The notes beneath the pieces were generated by a model. The model saw nothing but the letters and a program-made list of their open reading frames with translations. It searched no databases and was not told where the DNA came from. A stretch of 64,000 nt of DNA from Wolbachia endosymbiont of Ctenocephalides felis wCfeJ (GTDB taxonomy: Bacteria > Pseudomonadota > Alphaproteobacteria > Rickettsiales > Anaplasmataceae), in assembly GCF_012277315.1 (NCBI RefSeq), contig NZ_CP051157.1, positions 806,001 through 870,000 on the forward strand, written 5' to 3'. Both the position numbers and the translations under genes were made by a program. This document shows, one piece after another, positions 35,537 to 46,129 of this stretch; position 1 is the first letter of the stretch; every line of letters begins with the position of its first letter.

Positions 35537-35617
35537 AAGAAACCCTCAGATCCCCATGCTGGGATTGACAAACAATCGCATTTATGCTAAATTTATATTA
35601 TAAAATTTGGGATTATT

Positions 35618-36046
35618 ATGTTTAAGAGGTATATACTTTCTAATTTACTAAATACTTGTTTAATATTGTTTATGACTGTATTACTAACCGGTTGTTTTGC
35701 AACAATATTTTCTGGTCTTACGCAGACAATTCGAATTAAGGTAGTAGATGATGAAGGTAACTTGATAGAAAAAGTTAAATGTACTATATATGATCCATCA
35801 GGAATGAGCCATTCTCTTACATCTAATCCTAGAGTAGTGCTTATTCAACGAGGGTCAGGGCCATTATCTATTGATTGTACAAAAGCAGGTTACAGGCAAT
35901 TAAATGTGATGGTAGGTGAGAGTTTTAATAAGGTTGCTTTGTTAAACTTATTGTGGTGGCCTGGTTTTGTTATTGATACAGCTACCGGAGCTTATAAACA
36001 GTATCCATCACACTATGTTGTAACCATGGAAAAATCTGATTCATAG
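35618..36046 (+). CDS. small lipoprotein
   Basis: The 142-residue product has a signal peptide with a lipobox: hydrophobic residues 10-23 followed by LLTGC, so Cys26 would be lipidated and the protein held in a membrane facing the periplasm. The rest has beta-strand character (IRIKVVDDEGNLIEKVKCTI), a VLIQRG...IDCTKAGYRQLNV segment and a Gly-containing FVIDTATGAYKQYP motif, as in small bacterial lipoproteins with a transthyretin-like fold. No specific function is known to me. dciA follows after seven bases. Confidence 0.85.
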   Translation: MFKRYILSNLLNTCLILFMTVLLTGCFATIFSGLTQTIRIKVVDDEGNLIEKVKCTIYDPSGMSHSLTSNPRVVLIQRGSGPLSIDCTKAGYRQLNVMVGESFNKVALLNLLWWPGFVIDTATGAYKQYPSHYVVTMEKSDS

Positions 36047-36053
36047 GAGGAAA

Positions 36054-36395
36054 ATGCTTAAACACAGCGGACCAAAAAAATTAAAATCTATAGTAGAAAA
36101 TTATGCGTTAAAGTGTATGAAGAGCAGGATGAGCAAAAACGAAATACGTCTTGTTTTAAACTGGCGAAATATAGTAGGGGAAGAAATAGCAAAGTGTACA
36201 AAGCCAAGGAAGATCTCATATGCACAAAATATAAATTCGGGTGTTTTGCATCTGATAGTGACAAATGGCAGTAAAGCACTGGAAATTCAGCATATGATCT
36301 CTCTTATAGTAGAAAGGATCACAATATTTTTTGGTTATAAGGCAGTATATGGTATAAAAATTAAGCAGGAAAGTATTGACTATTTTGCTGTATAG
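36054..36395 (+). CDS. dciA: DciA-like protein (DUF721), probable replicative helicase operator
   Basis: A 113-residue basic protein with the DUF721 pattern: LVLNWRNIVGEEIAKCTKPR near residues 40-58, then L-x-V-x-x-G-S-x-A-L-E-I-Q-x-x and the final strand IKIKQ. DciA loads or operates the DnaB helicase in bacteria that lack DnaC/DnaI, which fits Rickettsiales. It follows the lipoprotein gene closely and has a GGAGG ribosome site (AGGAGGAAA). Confidence 0.85.
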   Translation: MLKHSGPKKLKSIVENYALKCMKSRMSKNEIRLVLNWRNIVGEEIAKCTKPRKISYAQNINSGVLHLIVTNGSKALEIQHMISLIVERITIFFGYKAVYGIKIKQESIDYFAV

Positions 36396-36432
36396 GATAA
36401 TCTAATTACATAGAATAACTTGGTATGTTAAA

Positions 36433-36747
36433 GTGAGTAGAGTTTGCGAGCTAACAAATAGAAAGAAATCTTTTGGTAATAAGGTATCACATTCAAACCG
36501 TAAAACTAAACGTACCTTTTTCTTAAATTTACATAATGTTACGTTGATGAGTAACATATTGAACAAAAAATTTAAATTTCGCGTGGCAGCTAGGACCTTG
36601 AGGACTATAGACTATAAAGGTGATCTCGATGCTTTTCTGCTCAACACTAGGACAGTCAAACTAAGCGAGAAGGCACAAAAGATAAAAAGAAGGTTAAGAA
36701 AAGTTTTGGCAAAGCAAAAGGTAGAATTAGCCGTTTCAGATGCATAG
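36433..36747 (+). CDS. rpmB: 50S ribosomal protein L28
   Basis: The 104-residue L28 starts at a GTG ([20 protein letters not shown] follows) and has the typical basic core [15 protein letters not shown] plus [19 protein letters not shown]. It overlaps the lipA start by eight bases. Length is normal for alphaproteobacteria. Confidence 0.95.
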   Translation: MSRVCELTNRKKSFGNKVSHSNRKTKRTFFLNLHNVTLMSNILNKKFKFRVAARTLRTIDYKGDLDAFLLNTRTVKLSEKAQKIKRRLRKVLAKQKVELAVSDA

Positions 36748-37603
36748 TAAGCCTCCATGGCTCAGAGCAAAAGCTCCAACTGGTGAAATATTTAATGAAA
36801 CTTTAAATACCGTTAAGCTGCATAATCTGCATACAGTGTGCGAAGAAGCTGCGTGTCCAAATATTGGCGAATGCTGGAACAAACGTCACGCTACTGTGAT
36901 GATTCTCGGTTCTGTTTGCACTCGTGCTTGCGCATTTTGCAACGTTGCAACTGGTATTCCTGATAAATTGGATCCTCACGAGCCGGAAAATTTAGCAAAG
37001 GCAATAAAAAAGTTAAACTTAAAACATGTTGTTATTACCTCTGTTGACCGTGATGATTTACCAGATGGTGGTGCAGGTCAATTTATAAAGTGTATAGAAG
37101 AAATTAGAAAAATTGCTCCGGAAACAACAATAGAGATTTTAACTCCTGACTTTTTAAATAAGAAAGGAGCATTTGAAGCGATTGCTGTTGCATCACCTGA
37201 TGTCTATAATCACAATATCGAAACAGTACCAAGACTATACGCAAAAATAAGGCCAAGGGCTCGTTATTTTCATTCACTATATTTGCTGAAGATGGTAAAA
37301 CAAATTAATCCTAAGCTTTTTACTAAGTCAGGGCTTATGGTTGGCCTTGGAGAAACAAAAGAAGAAGTACTTCAGGTTATGGACGATTTACGAAGTGCTG
37401 AAGTTGATTTTATGACAATCGGTCAATACCTGCAACCGACTCCAAAGCATGCAAAAATTGATAGGTATGTTACCCCAGAAGAATTCGAGCATTATAAATA
37501 CGTTGCTTACTCTAAGGGATTTTTAGTGGTCGCATCAAGTCCACTAACGAGATCATCATACCACGCTGAAGAAGATTTTAACAGGCTCAGAGCTTGTCGT
37601 TGA
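36740..37603 (+). CDS. lipA: lipoyl synthase
   Basis: A radical SAM enzyme of 287 residues that inserts two sulfurs into octanoyl groups on pyruvate and 2-oxoglutarate dehydrogenases. Auxiliary-cluster cysteines are in [13 protein letters not shown], and the radical SAM motif is [10 protein letters not shown]. The C-terminal [10 protein letters not shown] has the conserved arginine-serine-serine that contacts the auxiliary cluster. It is coupled to rpmB by overlap. Confidence 0.96.
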   Translation: MHSKPPWLRAKAPTGEIFNETLNTVKLHNLHTVCEEAACPNIGECWNKRHATVMILGSVCTRACAFCNVATGIPDKLDPHEPENLAKAIKKLNLKHVVITSVDRDDLPDGGAGQFIKCIEEIRKIAPETTIEILTPDFLNKKGAFEAIAVASPDVYNHNIETVPRLYAKIRPRARYFHSLYLLKMVKQINPKLFTKSGLMVGLGETKEEVLQVMDDLRSAEVDFMTIGQYLQPTPKHAKIDRYVTPEEFEHYKYVAYSKGFLVVASSPLTRSSYHAEEDFNRLRACR

Positions 37604-37793
37604 TATTAGATCGTCTTCAAAATTCCAAGGCATAATAACGTAAACCATTTGGGGCAGAAGATTCTAAATAGTTGACACCGAGTGTTGAATTTATGCTTAA
37701 GCTATAGGATCGAGTATGAACCAGTGACATTTATGATTCAGAGAAGTTTACTGAAAAAATAAGTCTCTAGCCTCATTTAAAGCCAATGAGTTA

Positions 37794-38240
37794 TTACATT
37801 GCTCGAGATGGCAGACTACGTATCTCACATACTTGAGCATCAGTCATTTGGGTATTCTGCTGTTTATGCTGAGCATAACACATAGTAGCTGCAGTTCCAA
37901 CAGCGGCTCCAACGCAGGCAGCTCCAGCAATTAAGGCAACTTGATTAAAGCCCTCATTATAGCCTTGGTTAAAGCCTTCTCTGTAGCCTTTGTTATAACC
38001 ATCTATTTGACCCTTCATATAACCATCTTCGTAACTTTTTTGTTGTGTGAAAAACCTATAAGCGTATGTAAATAATGCTCCTCCTGTAGTATAGAATATA
38101 CCCTGTATTCCAGGTTTTATTATGTCTGAGACAAGACTCATTTTATTCCTTACTTCTTGCACTATAGACATTACTGATTGTGTTATGTTCTGCACATCAG
38201 GCACTTCTAAGTGCTCTATAGTATGGTGATAGATTGTCAT
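37794..38240 (-). CDS. hypothetical protein with a period-4 GY repeat
   Basis: The 148-residue protein has three parts. Residues 1-70 are amphipathic and include a hydrophobic helix (IFYTTGGALFTYAYRFF). Residues about 70-98 are a run with Gly-aromatic every four residues (DGYMKGQIDGYNKGYREGFN, then QGYNEGFNQ). Residues 100-118 form a Gly/Ala-rich membrane-like helix (VALIAGAACVGAAVGTAATM). The repeat resembles essential-protein-Yae1-like or FliH-like GxxxG helices, which pack coiled structures, but no family match is certain. Start ATG at 38240 has only a weak ribosome site (AGGAAT). Confidence 0.75.
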   Translation of the reverse strand: MTIYHHTIEHLEVPDVQNITQSVMSIVQEVRNKMSLVSDIIKPGIQGIFYTTGGALFTYAYRFFTQQKSYEDGYMKGQIDGYNKGYREGFNQGYNEGFNQVALIAGAACVGAAVGTAATMCYAQHKQQNTQMTDAQVCEIRSLPSRAM

Positions 38241-38477
38241 TATTATTCCTAAAAAGTTAAACTATATTATCAATAACTTAACACAAACTTAATTTGCAGG
38301 CAAGTAATGTTGTTAATATTTTAATGAATTTTATTTTTTATTGAGAACTAGTTTCTCTTGATTTTTGGCGAGTCCAGGAAATTTTCGTTTATAACCTTTG
38401 TCAATCGATAAATTTTAGGTTTTAAATTGAGAAAGTAGTTGCTATATATACCAATAAATACGAGTTAAACTTATATC

Positions 38478-41039
38478 ATGGACTTAAATAAATTTACCGA
38501 AAAAGCGAAAAGCCTAGTTCAGAGTGCTCAAATGAGAGCATTGGGAGCTGGGCATCAGATTTTTACGCCTGAGCATTTACTCAAAGTAATGCTCGAAGAT
38601 GAATCAGGTTTAGTTCAGGATTTGATATGTGCTTGTGGAGGAGATGTACAAAATATTTCCGATGCTGTGGATGGTGAGATAAAGAAATTTCCAGTAGTTG
38701 AAGGTCCAGGAAGTGGTGGCCTCCAGCTTTCAAGAGAAGTAGCAAAAATCTTTGAGGATTCAATTGGTATTGCCAAAAGAAATAAAGATACATTTGTCAC
38801 TTTTGAACGTTTACTACAGGGCCTGGCTGCACAAAAAGATGTGACTGTGGGCAAAATTCTGGTGGAAAATGGTGTCACACCGCAAAAATTGAACTCGGTT
38901 ATTGCAGAAATGAGAAAAGGTAGAAACGCAGACTCACCAAATAGCGAGGAAAATTTAAATGCTGCTAAGAAATATACAAAAGATATTACAGAGCTTGCTA
39001 TGCAAGGGAAGCTTGATCCTGTAATTGGTCGTGATGAAGAGATCAGGAGAACTATGCAGGTATCACTAAGGCGAACAAAGAACAATCCAGTACTGATAGG
39101 TGAGCCGGGTGTTGGAAAAACTGCAATAGTTGAAGGGCTAGCAAACAGAATCGTTGCAAATGATGTGCCGCTTGGTTTGCACGATGCAAAAGTTTTAGCT
39201 TTGGATTTAGGTGGCTTAATTGCTGGAACGAAATTTAGAGGGGAGTTTGAAGAAAGGCTAAAAGCGGTTATTAACGAGCTTTCAAAGGCAGAGGGGAAAG
39301 TTATCTTGTTTATAGATGAACTTCATACTTTAGTTGGAGCAGGAGCAACAAGCGGTGCAATGGATGCTTCAAATTTGCTAAAGCCTGCTCTTGCGCGTGG
39401 AGAAATTCGCTGTATAGGAGCGACAACGTTAGATGAGTATCGAGAACACATAGAAGAAGATCCTGCACTCGCAAGACGGTTTCAGCCTGTGTTTATCTCT
39501 CAACCAACTGAAACTGATACTATTTCGATACTCAGGGGTTTAAAGGAGAGGTATGAAGTGCATCATGGTATAAGAATTACAGATGGTGCAATAATTGCTG
39601 CTGCAACGTTATCGAATAGGTATATAACAGATAGGTTTTTACCTGATAAAGCAATTGACTTGATTGATGAAGCGGCAAGCAGGGTAAGGATTGAAATGGA
39701 TAGCAAACCTGAAGTCATTGACGAGCTTGAGAGAAAAATTATACAGCTGAAAATTGAGTCAGAGGCTCTAAAAAAAGAACGTGATGAAAACTCCAAGCAA
39801 CGTTTACAAAAGATAAATGAGGAAATTGAAAGCCTCAATAGTAAATTTGCTGACTTAAACAGCAAGTGGCAGATGGAGAAAAACAAAATAGCTAGAATAC
39901 AAGAGACAGCTGAGAAATTAGATAGTGCTAGAAAAGATCTGGAACTTGCTCAACGCAATGGAGATTTAGGAAAAGCAGGGGAATTGATGTATGGTGTGAT
40001 TCCTCAACTTGAAAATGAGTTGAAAAACCAGGAGAAAGTTACTGACAGTTTTCTAAAGAAAGAAGTTACTGAGAACGACATTGCAAATATTGTTTCAAAG
40101 TGGACGGGAATTCCAGTTGATAGTATGATGCACAGCGAAAGAGAAAAACTTCTTAACATGGAAAATGAAATAGGAAAAAGAGTAATAGGGCAGAAGAATG
40201 CAATAGAGGCAGTAAGTAATGCAGTTAGGCGCTCTCGCTCTGGTGTGCAAGATGCTAATCGACCTTTCGGTTCATTTTTATTCTTGGGACCAACTGGAGT
40301 TGGAAAAACCGAACTTGTAAAAGCTCTTGCTGAATTCCTGTTCGACGATCAATCAGCACTTCTGCGCTTTGATATGTCAGAGTACATGGAAAAACACTCT
40401 GTTTCAAAGCTAATTGGTGCTCCTCCTGGGTATGTTGGCTATGAGCAAGGCGGCAGGTTGACTGAGGCAGTAAGAAGAAGACCCTATCAGGTAATTTTAT
40501 TTGATGAGATAGAAAAAGCAAATCCAGATATATTCAATCTGTTACTGCAGATTTTGGATGAAGGCAGACTTACTGATAGCCACGGTAAATTAATTGATTT
40601 CCGCAATACCATATTAATTTTAACTTCTAACCTTGGTGCTGAGATAATGCTTAAAGGAACTATAGACTCTGTAAAAAGCGAAGTGATGCAAATAGTTAAA
40701 TCAGCATTTCGTCCAGAATTTTTAAATAGACTGGATGAAATTATTATATTCCACAATTTAACCAAGGACGATATCTATAAAATTGTAGATGTTCAATTTT
40801 CTTATTTACAAAAAACGCTTGCTAAGCGTAAACTAAGGATAAGTTTATCACAAGAGGCTAAAGAGCTGATAGCACAAGCTGGCTATGATTCTGAATATGG
40901 AGCAAGACCCCTGAAAAGGGTAATACAAGAATGTATTCAAAATAATCTAGCTAAATTAGTGTTATCGGGAGAAGTCACAGAAGGCGATGAGCTAATAGTG
41001 TACACTCTTAATAATGAAATCTTAGTTAAAAAGGTTTAA
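38478..41039 (+). CDS. clpB: chaperone ClpB
   Basis: The 853-residue AAA+ disaggregase works with DnaK to pull apart protein aggregates. Domains: Clp N-domain (about 1-145), first ATPase with Walker A GEPGVGKT and Walker [10 protein letters not shown], the coiled-coil middle domain (about 405-520), and second ATPase with [14 protein letters not shown] and LFDEIEKA. The pore loop [10 protein letters not shown] is intact. The presence of the middle domain separates it from ClpA/ClpC. I see no clear heat-shock promoter upstream. Confidence 0.97.
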   Translation: MDLNKFTEKAKSLVQSAQMRALGAGHQIFTPEHLLKVMLEDESGLVQDLICACGGDVQNISDAVDGEIKKFPVVEGPGSGGLQLSREVAKIFEDSIGIAKRNKDTFVTFERLLQGLAAQKDVTVGKILVENGVTPQKLNSVIAEMRKGRNADSPNSEENLNAAKKYTKDITELAMQGKLDPVIGRDEEIRRTMQVSLRRTKNNPVLIGEPGVGKTAIVEGLANRIVANDVPLGLHDAKVLALDLGGLIAGTKFRGEFEERLKAVINELSKAEGKVILFIDELHTLVGAGATSGAMDASNLLKPALARGEIRCIGATTLDEYREHIEEDPALARRFQPVFISQPTETDTISILRGLKERYEVHHGIRITDGAIIAAATLSNRYITDRFLPDKAIDLIDEAASRVRIEMDSKPEVIDELERKIIQLKIESEALKKERDENSKQRLQKINEEIESLNSKFADLNSKWQMEKNKIARIQETAEKLDSARKDLELAQRNGDLGKAGELMYGVIPQLENELKNQEKVTDSFLKKEVTENDIANIVSKWTGIPVDSMMHSEREKLLNMENEIGKRVIGQKNAIEAVSNAVRRSRSGVQDANRPFGSFLFLGPTGVGKTELVKALAEFLFDDQSALLRFDMSEYMEKHSVSKLIGAPPGYVGYEQGGRLTEAVRRRPYQVILFDEIEKANPDIFNLLLQILDEGRLTDSHGKLIDFRNTILILTSNLGAEIMLKGTIDSVKSEVMQIVKSAFRPEFLNRLDEIIIFHNLTKDDIYKIVDVQFSYLQKTLAKRKLRISLSQEAKELIAQAGYDSEYGARPLKRVIQECIQNNLAKLVLSGEVTEGDELIVYTLNNEILVKKV

Positions 41040-41065
41040 ATTCACTGTGTGTTTGCGTAAAAAAA

Positions 41066-44000
41066 ATGTGTGTAGATTATAATGTTGACACTGAGTCTTT
41101 ATTTAAGTTAGTTAATCGAGAAGATCAGAAAGAAAAGGAAAAAATTAAAGAGTTTATAAAATACTTTTATAATTTTATTTATAACAGTGATTTAAAGGTC
41201 AATGATAAATTCCTTCTGTACATTGCAGAAGATGCATACAACTTCATTCTCAAAAAGGAAAAAAAAGAAAGTAAATTAAAAATAAACAATGTGCACAACA
41301 TACCAGGGATAGAAGGCAGTTTTACTATAATTAAGATAACGAATGACGACATGCCTTTTCTGGTTGACTCTGTTATTGCAACTATTAAATCACACGGTTT
41401 AACTGTATGCTATTATAGCAATAGTGTAATTAATGTTAAGAGAAAAAATGGTCTGATTGATGAGATTGGTTGTTTAAAAGAGGATAGTTGTGTCAAGGAG
41501 TCAGTAATATATTTAATTATTAAAGGCATAAGTGATAATTTTGTTGATACACTAGAAGAATCTTTACGAAAAACACTAAAAGCGGTTAATTGCGTTGTGA
41601 AAGACTGGCCATTAATGCTCAAGAAGCTTGATGAAGCAAGTCTTTCTGTCATCCCAGTACTTGACACTGGAATCCAGGAAAAGGACACGTGGATTCCAGT
41701 GTCAAGTACTGGAACGACACCAGACCGAAATCAAGAGCAAAAAGATTTTCTAGCTTGGTTAAAGAATAATAACTTCGTATTTTTAGGTTATCAAGAATGC
41801 ACTCCTGATAAAAATGGAAAGCTTGTTCCAAGCGGTGAGGAAAATCTTGGTTTGATAAGAGCAAGTGAAGAGTATCAAAACGTATTGATTCCTTGTGAGG
41901 ACCTTGATCATTTGTACATATTGAGGTCAGATCTGGTCTCAATAGTTCACCGCCGTACATATATGAATTGTATAGGAATAAATGAGTTTGATAATCAAGG
42001 AGAATTAATAAAAGAAAGACGTTTTTTTGGATTATTCACTTCTGTAGCAGAAGTACAGGATATTCGCACTATTCCGTTAATAAAGGATAAAGTTAAAATA
42101 ATAGAGAAAAGAGCAGGATTTGTGCCTGGTGGCCACAACAATAAAGCTTTAGTTTCTATTCTACAAGCATTTTCTTGTGATGAATTATTCCAATCAAATG
42201 AAGACGAGTTGTTTAAGATTTGTACTTCGATTATGTCTCTTGCGATCAGGCCAAGAGTCAAATTATTTTTAAGAAAAGTAGGAGATTTTGTTAGTTGCAT
42301 AGTACTGATACCGATGCGTTACGCTAGTGCTAGGCTAATGTTCAAGATACGTGATATACTGAAAGATGAAACAGATGCAGAAAGTTCAGATATTTATAAC
42401 AATCACATTATTAATGAATATAATTTGATGAAGTTACATGTGGTGCTAAAGACTAAAAGTACCGATGTTTTCGATGATGAAGTTTTGCGTATCGAAAACA
42501 AATTAAGGAACATTACAGAAAAGTGGGAAGATCGTTTTATAGACAATCTATATAACACTTTCAGTACTGTTGAAGATGTATTTATCCGCTATTGCAAGGC
42601 ATTTCCAATAAGCTATCAAGAGAGTTTTGACCCTTACGATGCATATTATGATATGAAAAAATTGGAGATAGTGAGGAAGAAAAGGGTTAGCGAGGTTGAT
42701 TTAAGGCTTACTCGTGACAATCTTAATTATCAATTAAAAGTTTACACTCCAAGCAATGGGGGACTTGAATTATCGAAAATATTGAAAATTATTAAAAATT
42801 TGGGAGCAAAGATCCTATCTCATAATGGTTATTATATAGAAATTAACGGCGGAATATGGATACACCATTTTGTATTATCAAGAGTAGATGAATTAATAAA
42901 CAATATTACTCTTAAGGAACAATTTGAGATAACGCTTACGAAAGTATTCGGTAGAGAAATTAAAAATGATTATTTCAACAGTTTAATCATTATTGCTGGG
43001 CTCGAGTGGAGAGAAGTGCTTTTGATTAGAGCGCTAAGTGCTTATCTAAAGCAAACGTCATTTAACTACAACCCAGAATATATACAAAAAGTAACCTCAG
43101 ATTATCCCAAAATAGTAAAGTATTTGATAAAGCTGTTTCATGTGAGGTTTAATCCCCATATAGATATCGATAGAGGAGAGACCACTGACATCTTTAGAGA
43201 AAAAATTGAGGAACTCCTAAAGGAAGTTAGCAATGTTTCACATGATTACGTTTTACGTTCAATGTTTAATTTAATAATGGCCATTTTAAGGACCAGTTAT
43301 TATCAAGATGATAAACCTTACTTATCTACAAAATTTGATTCAAGTAAGATAAATGGTTTGCCTGATCCGCGTCCATATCGTGAATTATATGTTTATTCAA
43401 ACCTTTTTGAAGGAATACATTTAAGAGGAGGAAAACTAGCGCGTGGTGGTTTAAGATGGTCAGATAGGACGGAAGACTACCGCACTGAAGTTTTGGGTCT
43501 CATGAAAGCTCAGATGACGAAAAATGCAGTTATTGTTCCCGTTGGCGCAAAGGGTGGATTCGTAATAAAGAAAGTTTATAGAGATAAAAATATTTTAAGA
43601 GAAAAAGGTGTTGAGTGCTATAAGGACTTTATCAGAGGAATGCTTGATATTACTGATAATGTAGTTGATGGTAAAATAGTTCCACCGCAGAATGTAATTA
43701 GATATGACGAAGACGATCCGTATTTAGTAGTTGCAGCAGATAAAGGTACTGCTTCATTTTCTGATTATGCTAATCAAGTAGCCTCTGAGTATAATTTTTG
43801 GCTTGGCGATGCATTTGCATCTGGTGGATCGGCAGGTTATGACCACAAAAAGATAGGTATTACAGCAAGAGGTGCATGGATTGCAGCACAAAGGCATTTT
43901 TGGCGAATGAATAAGGATATTTACCAAGATGTAACTGTAGTTGGGATTGGGGATATGGCAGGTGACCTGTTTGGAAACGGTATGCTGCTTTCGAGAAATA

Positions 44001-45826
44001 TACGTCTAATTGGGGCGTTTAACCATATACATATTTTTATCGATCCAAATCCTGATGCAGAGAGGAGTTTTACAGAGCGTAAGCGCCTTTTTGAATTACC
44101 ATTTTCAACCTGGATGGATTATGATAAAGATTTAATTTCGCCAGGTGGAGGGGTGTTTGAGCGTAGCAGCAAGCAAATCAATATTTCTCAAGAAATGAAA
44201 AAATGCTTTGATATAACCGAAGATGTGTTATCTCCTAATGACTTGATCAGGTGTCTGTTGAAAGCAAAAGTAGATTTTATATGGAACGGAGGAATTGGCA
44301 CATTCGTTAAAGCGAAAAATGAAAGTCATGGTATGGTCGGTGACAAAGCAAACAATGAATTGAGAGTAAATGGCGAAGATATTAGAGCTTCTGTGTTTGT
44401 CGAGGGAGGCAATCTTGGTTGTACGCAGCTCGGAAGAATAGAGTATGCAGAGAAGGGCGGATATATTAATGCAGATTTTGTTGATAATTCAGCAGGAGTA
44501 ATATGTTCCGACCTTGAAGTTAACATCAAAATTGCATTTGTTTCAATCATGAAAGAGGGGGGAATTTCCTTAGAGAAAAGGAATGTAATACTGGCTAGCA
44601 TGGTAGATGAGGTTGCATCTAAGGTGCTTGAAGACCATAACAGGATTGAAACAAAAGCATTACTACTTGAGTGTCTGCAAGCTAAAGAAAGGTTGGAACA
44701 GCACCATAGATTATTACTCAGTTTAGAGAAATCTGGATTGCTAAATCGAAGTGGAGAGTTTCTTCCAACTGACGAGGAAATAGCGAGAATGTTGACTGGA
44801 GTAGAAGGCTTTAGTTCTCCTCAGCTTGCTGTTCTAATGTCCTATACTAGGACAGCAATAAAAAATGAAATTATACACTCTGACTTACCTGAAAAAGATT
44901 CCTTGTGCCATGATTATTTACTAAATTACTTTCCGCAAAAGATGGTAACAGAGTTCAAGAATTTCATATTGAAACATCAACTTCGCAGAGAAATTGTCTC
45001 TACTTGTATTGCAAATGATGTAGTGAATAGGATGGGGTGTATATTTATTAATAATCTGGTTGAAAACACCGGAATTAAAGTATACGAAGCAGTCAATGTG
45101 TATATTGCTGTTAACCACCTATATAATTTAAATAGCCTGTGGCAGAAAATTGATGAACTGGATGGAAAGATAGATGTTAATGCGTACTTGCAGGTAGTGA
45201 GAAGTGTACAAAAGTTCATTGGTAGGGTATCATTTTGGCTAGTAAAAAATCTGGGCAAACTTAGCTTTGTAGATTTGGATGATGTGACCAGGTTTAAGGA
45301 TGCAATTGAGACTTTGGGCCAGAACTTAACTGATGTCTTAGATGAACACCTATTAAAAGTCTACTACCATCGATCCACTTCTTTGGTCGAGCTTAATGTG
45401 AATAAAGATCTAGCAAAAGAAGTTGCTAACCTGTGTATTTTAGCCTATGCACTGGACGTTGTGTCCATTGCTGAACAAACATCTTTGCCTATTCTTGACG
45501 CTGGTAAAATATACTTCGAATTAAAATCTCTACTAAGATTCGATCTAATCAGAACAATTGCTATCAAAATGAAAGGTCATTCTTCCTATTGGGATCGCAG
45601 CTTAATTAATGATTTATTGGATGATTTAAGCAGTTATCATTATAAGCTAACTGTCAAAGTCATAAAATCCACTGATAACCGTGAAGATAAGGTTCAAACT
45701 TGGGCTTTTAATGATAAGGATTGTGTAGAACGTTATAATAGCTTCTTAGATGACATGGTTGCTTCTAAGCTTGATTTAAGCAAATTAATATTTATAATTA
45801 GAAGAATTAAAGTGCTCTCTTCATAG
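41066..45826 (+). CDS. NAD-specific glutamate dehydrogenase, large (about 180 kDa) type, with a repeat insertion
   Basis: A 1,586-residue member of the Bac_GDH family that oxidises glutamate to 2-oxoglutarate, a key carbon entry point for Rickettsiales, which feed on amino acids. N-terminal ACT-like regions precede the catalytic core (GGLRWSDRTEDYRTEVLGLM, then KAQMTKNAVIVPVGAKGGFV and GDMAGDLFGNGML). Residues about 194-218 (VIPVLDTGIQEKDTWIPVSS) come from an in-frame composite palindromic repeat at 41647-41719. It lies in a poorly conserved linker between two ACT-like regions, so activity may be unaffected. The TatA/B-like gene follows after six bases. Confidence 0.95.
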   Translation: MCVDYNVDTESLFKLVNREDQKEKEKIKEFIKYFYNFIYNSDLKVNDKFLLYIAEDAYNFILKKEKKESKLKINNVHNIPGIEGSFTIIKITNDDMPFLVDSVIATIKSHGLTVCYYSNSVINVKRKNGLIDEIGCLKEDSCVKESVIYLIIKGISDNFVDTLEESLRKTLKAVNCVVKDWPLMLKKLDEASLSVIPVLDTGIQEKDTWIPVSSTGTTPDRNQEQKDFLAWLKNNNFVFLGYQECTPDKNGKLVPSGEENLGLIRASEEYQNVLIPCEDLDHLYILRSDLVSIVHRRTYMNCIGINEFDNQGELIKERRFFGLFTSVAEVQDIRTIPLIKDKVKIIEKRAGFVPGGHNNKALVSILQAFSCDELFQSNEDELFKICTSIMSLAIRPRVKLFLRKVGDFVSCIVLIPMRYASARLMFKIRDILKDETDAESSDIYNNHIINEYNLMKLHVVLKTKSTDVFDDEVLRIENKLRNITEKWEDRFIDNLYNTFSTVEDVFIRYCKAFPISYQESFDPYDAYYDMKKLEIVRKKRVSEVDLRLTRDNLNYQLKVYTPSNGGLELSKILKIIKNLGAKILSHNGYYIEINGGIWIHHFVLSRVDELINNITLKEQFEITLTKVFGREIKNDYFNSLIIIAGLEWREVLLIRALSAYLKQTSFNYNPEYIQKVTSDYPKIVKYLIKLFHVRFNPHIDIDRGETTDIFREKIEELLKEVSNVSHDYVLRSMFNLIMAILRTSYYQDDKPYLSTKFDSSKINGLPDPRPYRELYVYSNLFEGIHLRGGKLARGGLRWSDRTEDYRTEVLGLMKAQMTKNAVIVPVGAKGGFVIKKVYRDKNILREKGVECYKDFIRGMLDITDNVVDGKIVPPQNVIRYDEDDPYLVVAADKGTASFSDYANQVASEYNFWLGDAFASGGSAGYDHKKIGITARGAWIAAQRHFWRMNKDIYQDVTVVGIGDMAGDLFGNGMLLSRNIRLIGAFNHIHIFIDPNPDAERSFTERKRLFELPFSTWMDYDKDLISPGGGVFERSSKQINISQEMKKCFDITEDVLSPNDLIRCLLKAKVDFIWNGGIGTFVKAKNESHGMVGDKANNELRVNGEDIRASVFVEGGNLGCTQLGRIEYAEKGGYINADFVDNSAGVICSDLEVNIKIAFVSIMKEGGISLEKRNVILASMVDEVASKVLEDHNRIETKALLLECLQAKERLEQHHRLLLSLEKSGLLNRSGEFLPTDEEIARMLTGVEGFSSPQLAVLMSYTRTAIKNEIIHSDLPEKDSLCHDYLLNYFPQKMVTEFKNFILKHQLRREIVSTCIANDVVNRMGCIFINNLVENTGIKVYEAVNVYIAVNHLYNLNSLWQKIDELDGKIDVNAYLQVVRSVQKFIGRVSFWLVKNLGKLSFVDLDDVTRFKDAIETLGQNLTDVLDEHLLKVYYHRSTSLVELNVNKDLAKEVANLCILAYALDVVSIAEQTSLPILDAGKIYFELKSLLRFDLIRTIAIKMKGHSSYWDRSLINDLLDDLSSYHYKLTVKVIKSTDNREDKVQTWAFNDKDCVERYNSFLDDMVASKLDLSKLIFIIRRIKVLSS
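41647..41719 (+). repeat. composite palindromic repeat inside the glutamate dehydrogenase gene
   Basis: Two palindromes (TGTCATCCCAGTACTTGACA then CTGGAATCCAG; TGGATTCCAGTGTCAAGTAC then TGGAACGACA) are joined by a short spacer, the same plan as the element in tkt and in the intergenic clusters. No stop codon is created in the gene's frame. Confidence 0.85.
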
Positions 45827-45832
45827 GAAAAA

Positions 45833-46129
45833 ATGTTTAGTATAGGTCTTTCGGAGATTTTAGTTGTGGTTCTAGTGAGTATCGTTGTGCTTGATAAAAA
45901 TAAGGTACCTGTATTTATTGATCTTATTCGAAATATATATAGGTATTTAATGATTGTAAAGTTAAAAACTAGGAAATTATTGAAAGACGCTGGAATTGAA
46001 GATTTATACAAGGAGTATAACACTGAAAAGGTAAATTATATAGTTGGGAAAGATGGTAAGTTTTATCCTAGTTACAATATAAATAATACATCTGAAAGCA
46101 ATGACAGCAAGGATTCTAGTAGTAGATGA
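45833..46129 (+). CDS. TatA/TatB-like protein
   Basis: A 98-residue protein with one N-terminal membrane helix (MFSIGLSEILVVVLVSIVVL) followed by an amphipathic and polar tail, the layout of twin-arginine translocation TatA/TatB. The F-x-I-G-x-x-E-I-L motif, with the glutamate at residue 8, is as in TatB. The usual G-P hinge is replaced by DKNKVP, a weak point in the match. The 3' end overlaps pleD by 29 bases, so they are co-translated. Confidence 0.8.
   Translation: MFSIGLSEILVVVLVSIVVLDKNKVPVFIDLIRNIYRYLMIVKLKTRKLLKDAGIEDLYKEYNTEKVNYIVGKDGKFYPSYNINNTSESNDSKDSSSR

Noticed and set aside
38400-38477. Possible heat-shock (sigma-32) promoter before clpB
   Set aside because: TTGAGA and TATATA are present but with only about 11 bases between them, and no CCCCAT-type -10 box is seen.
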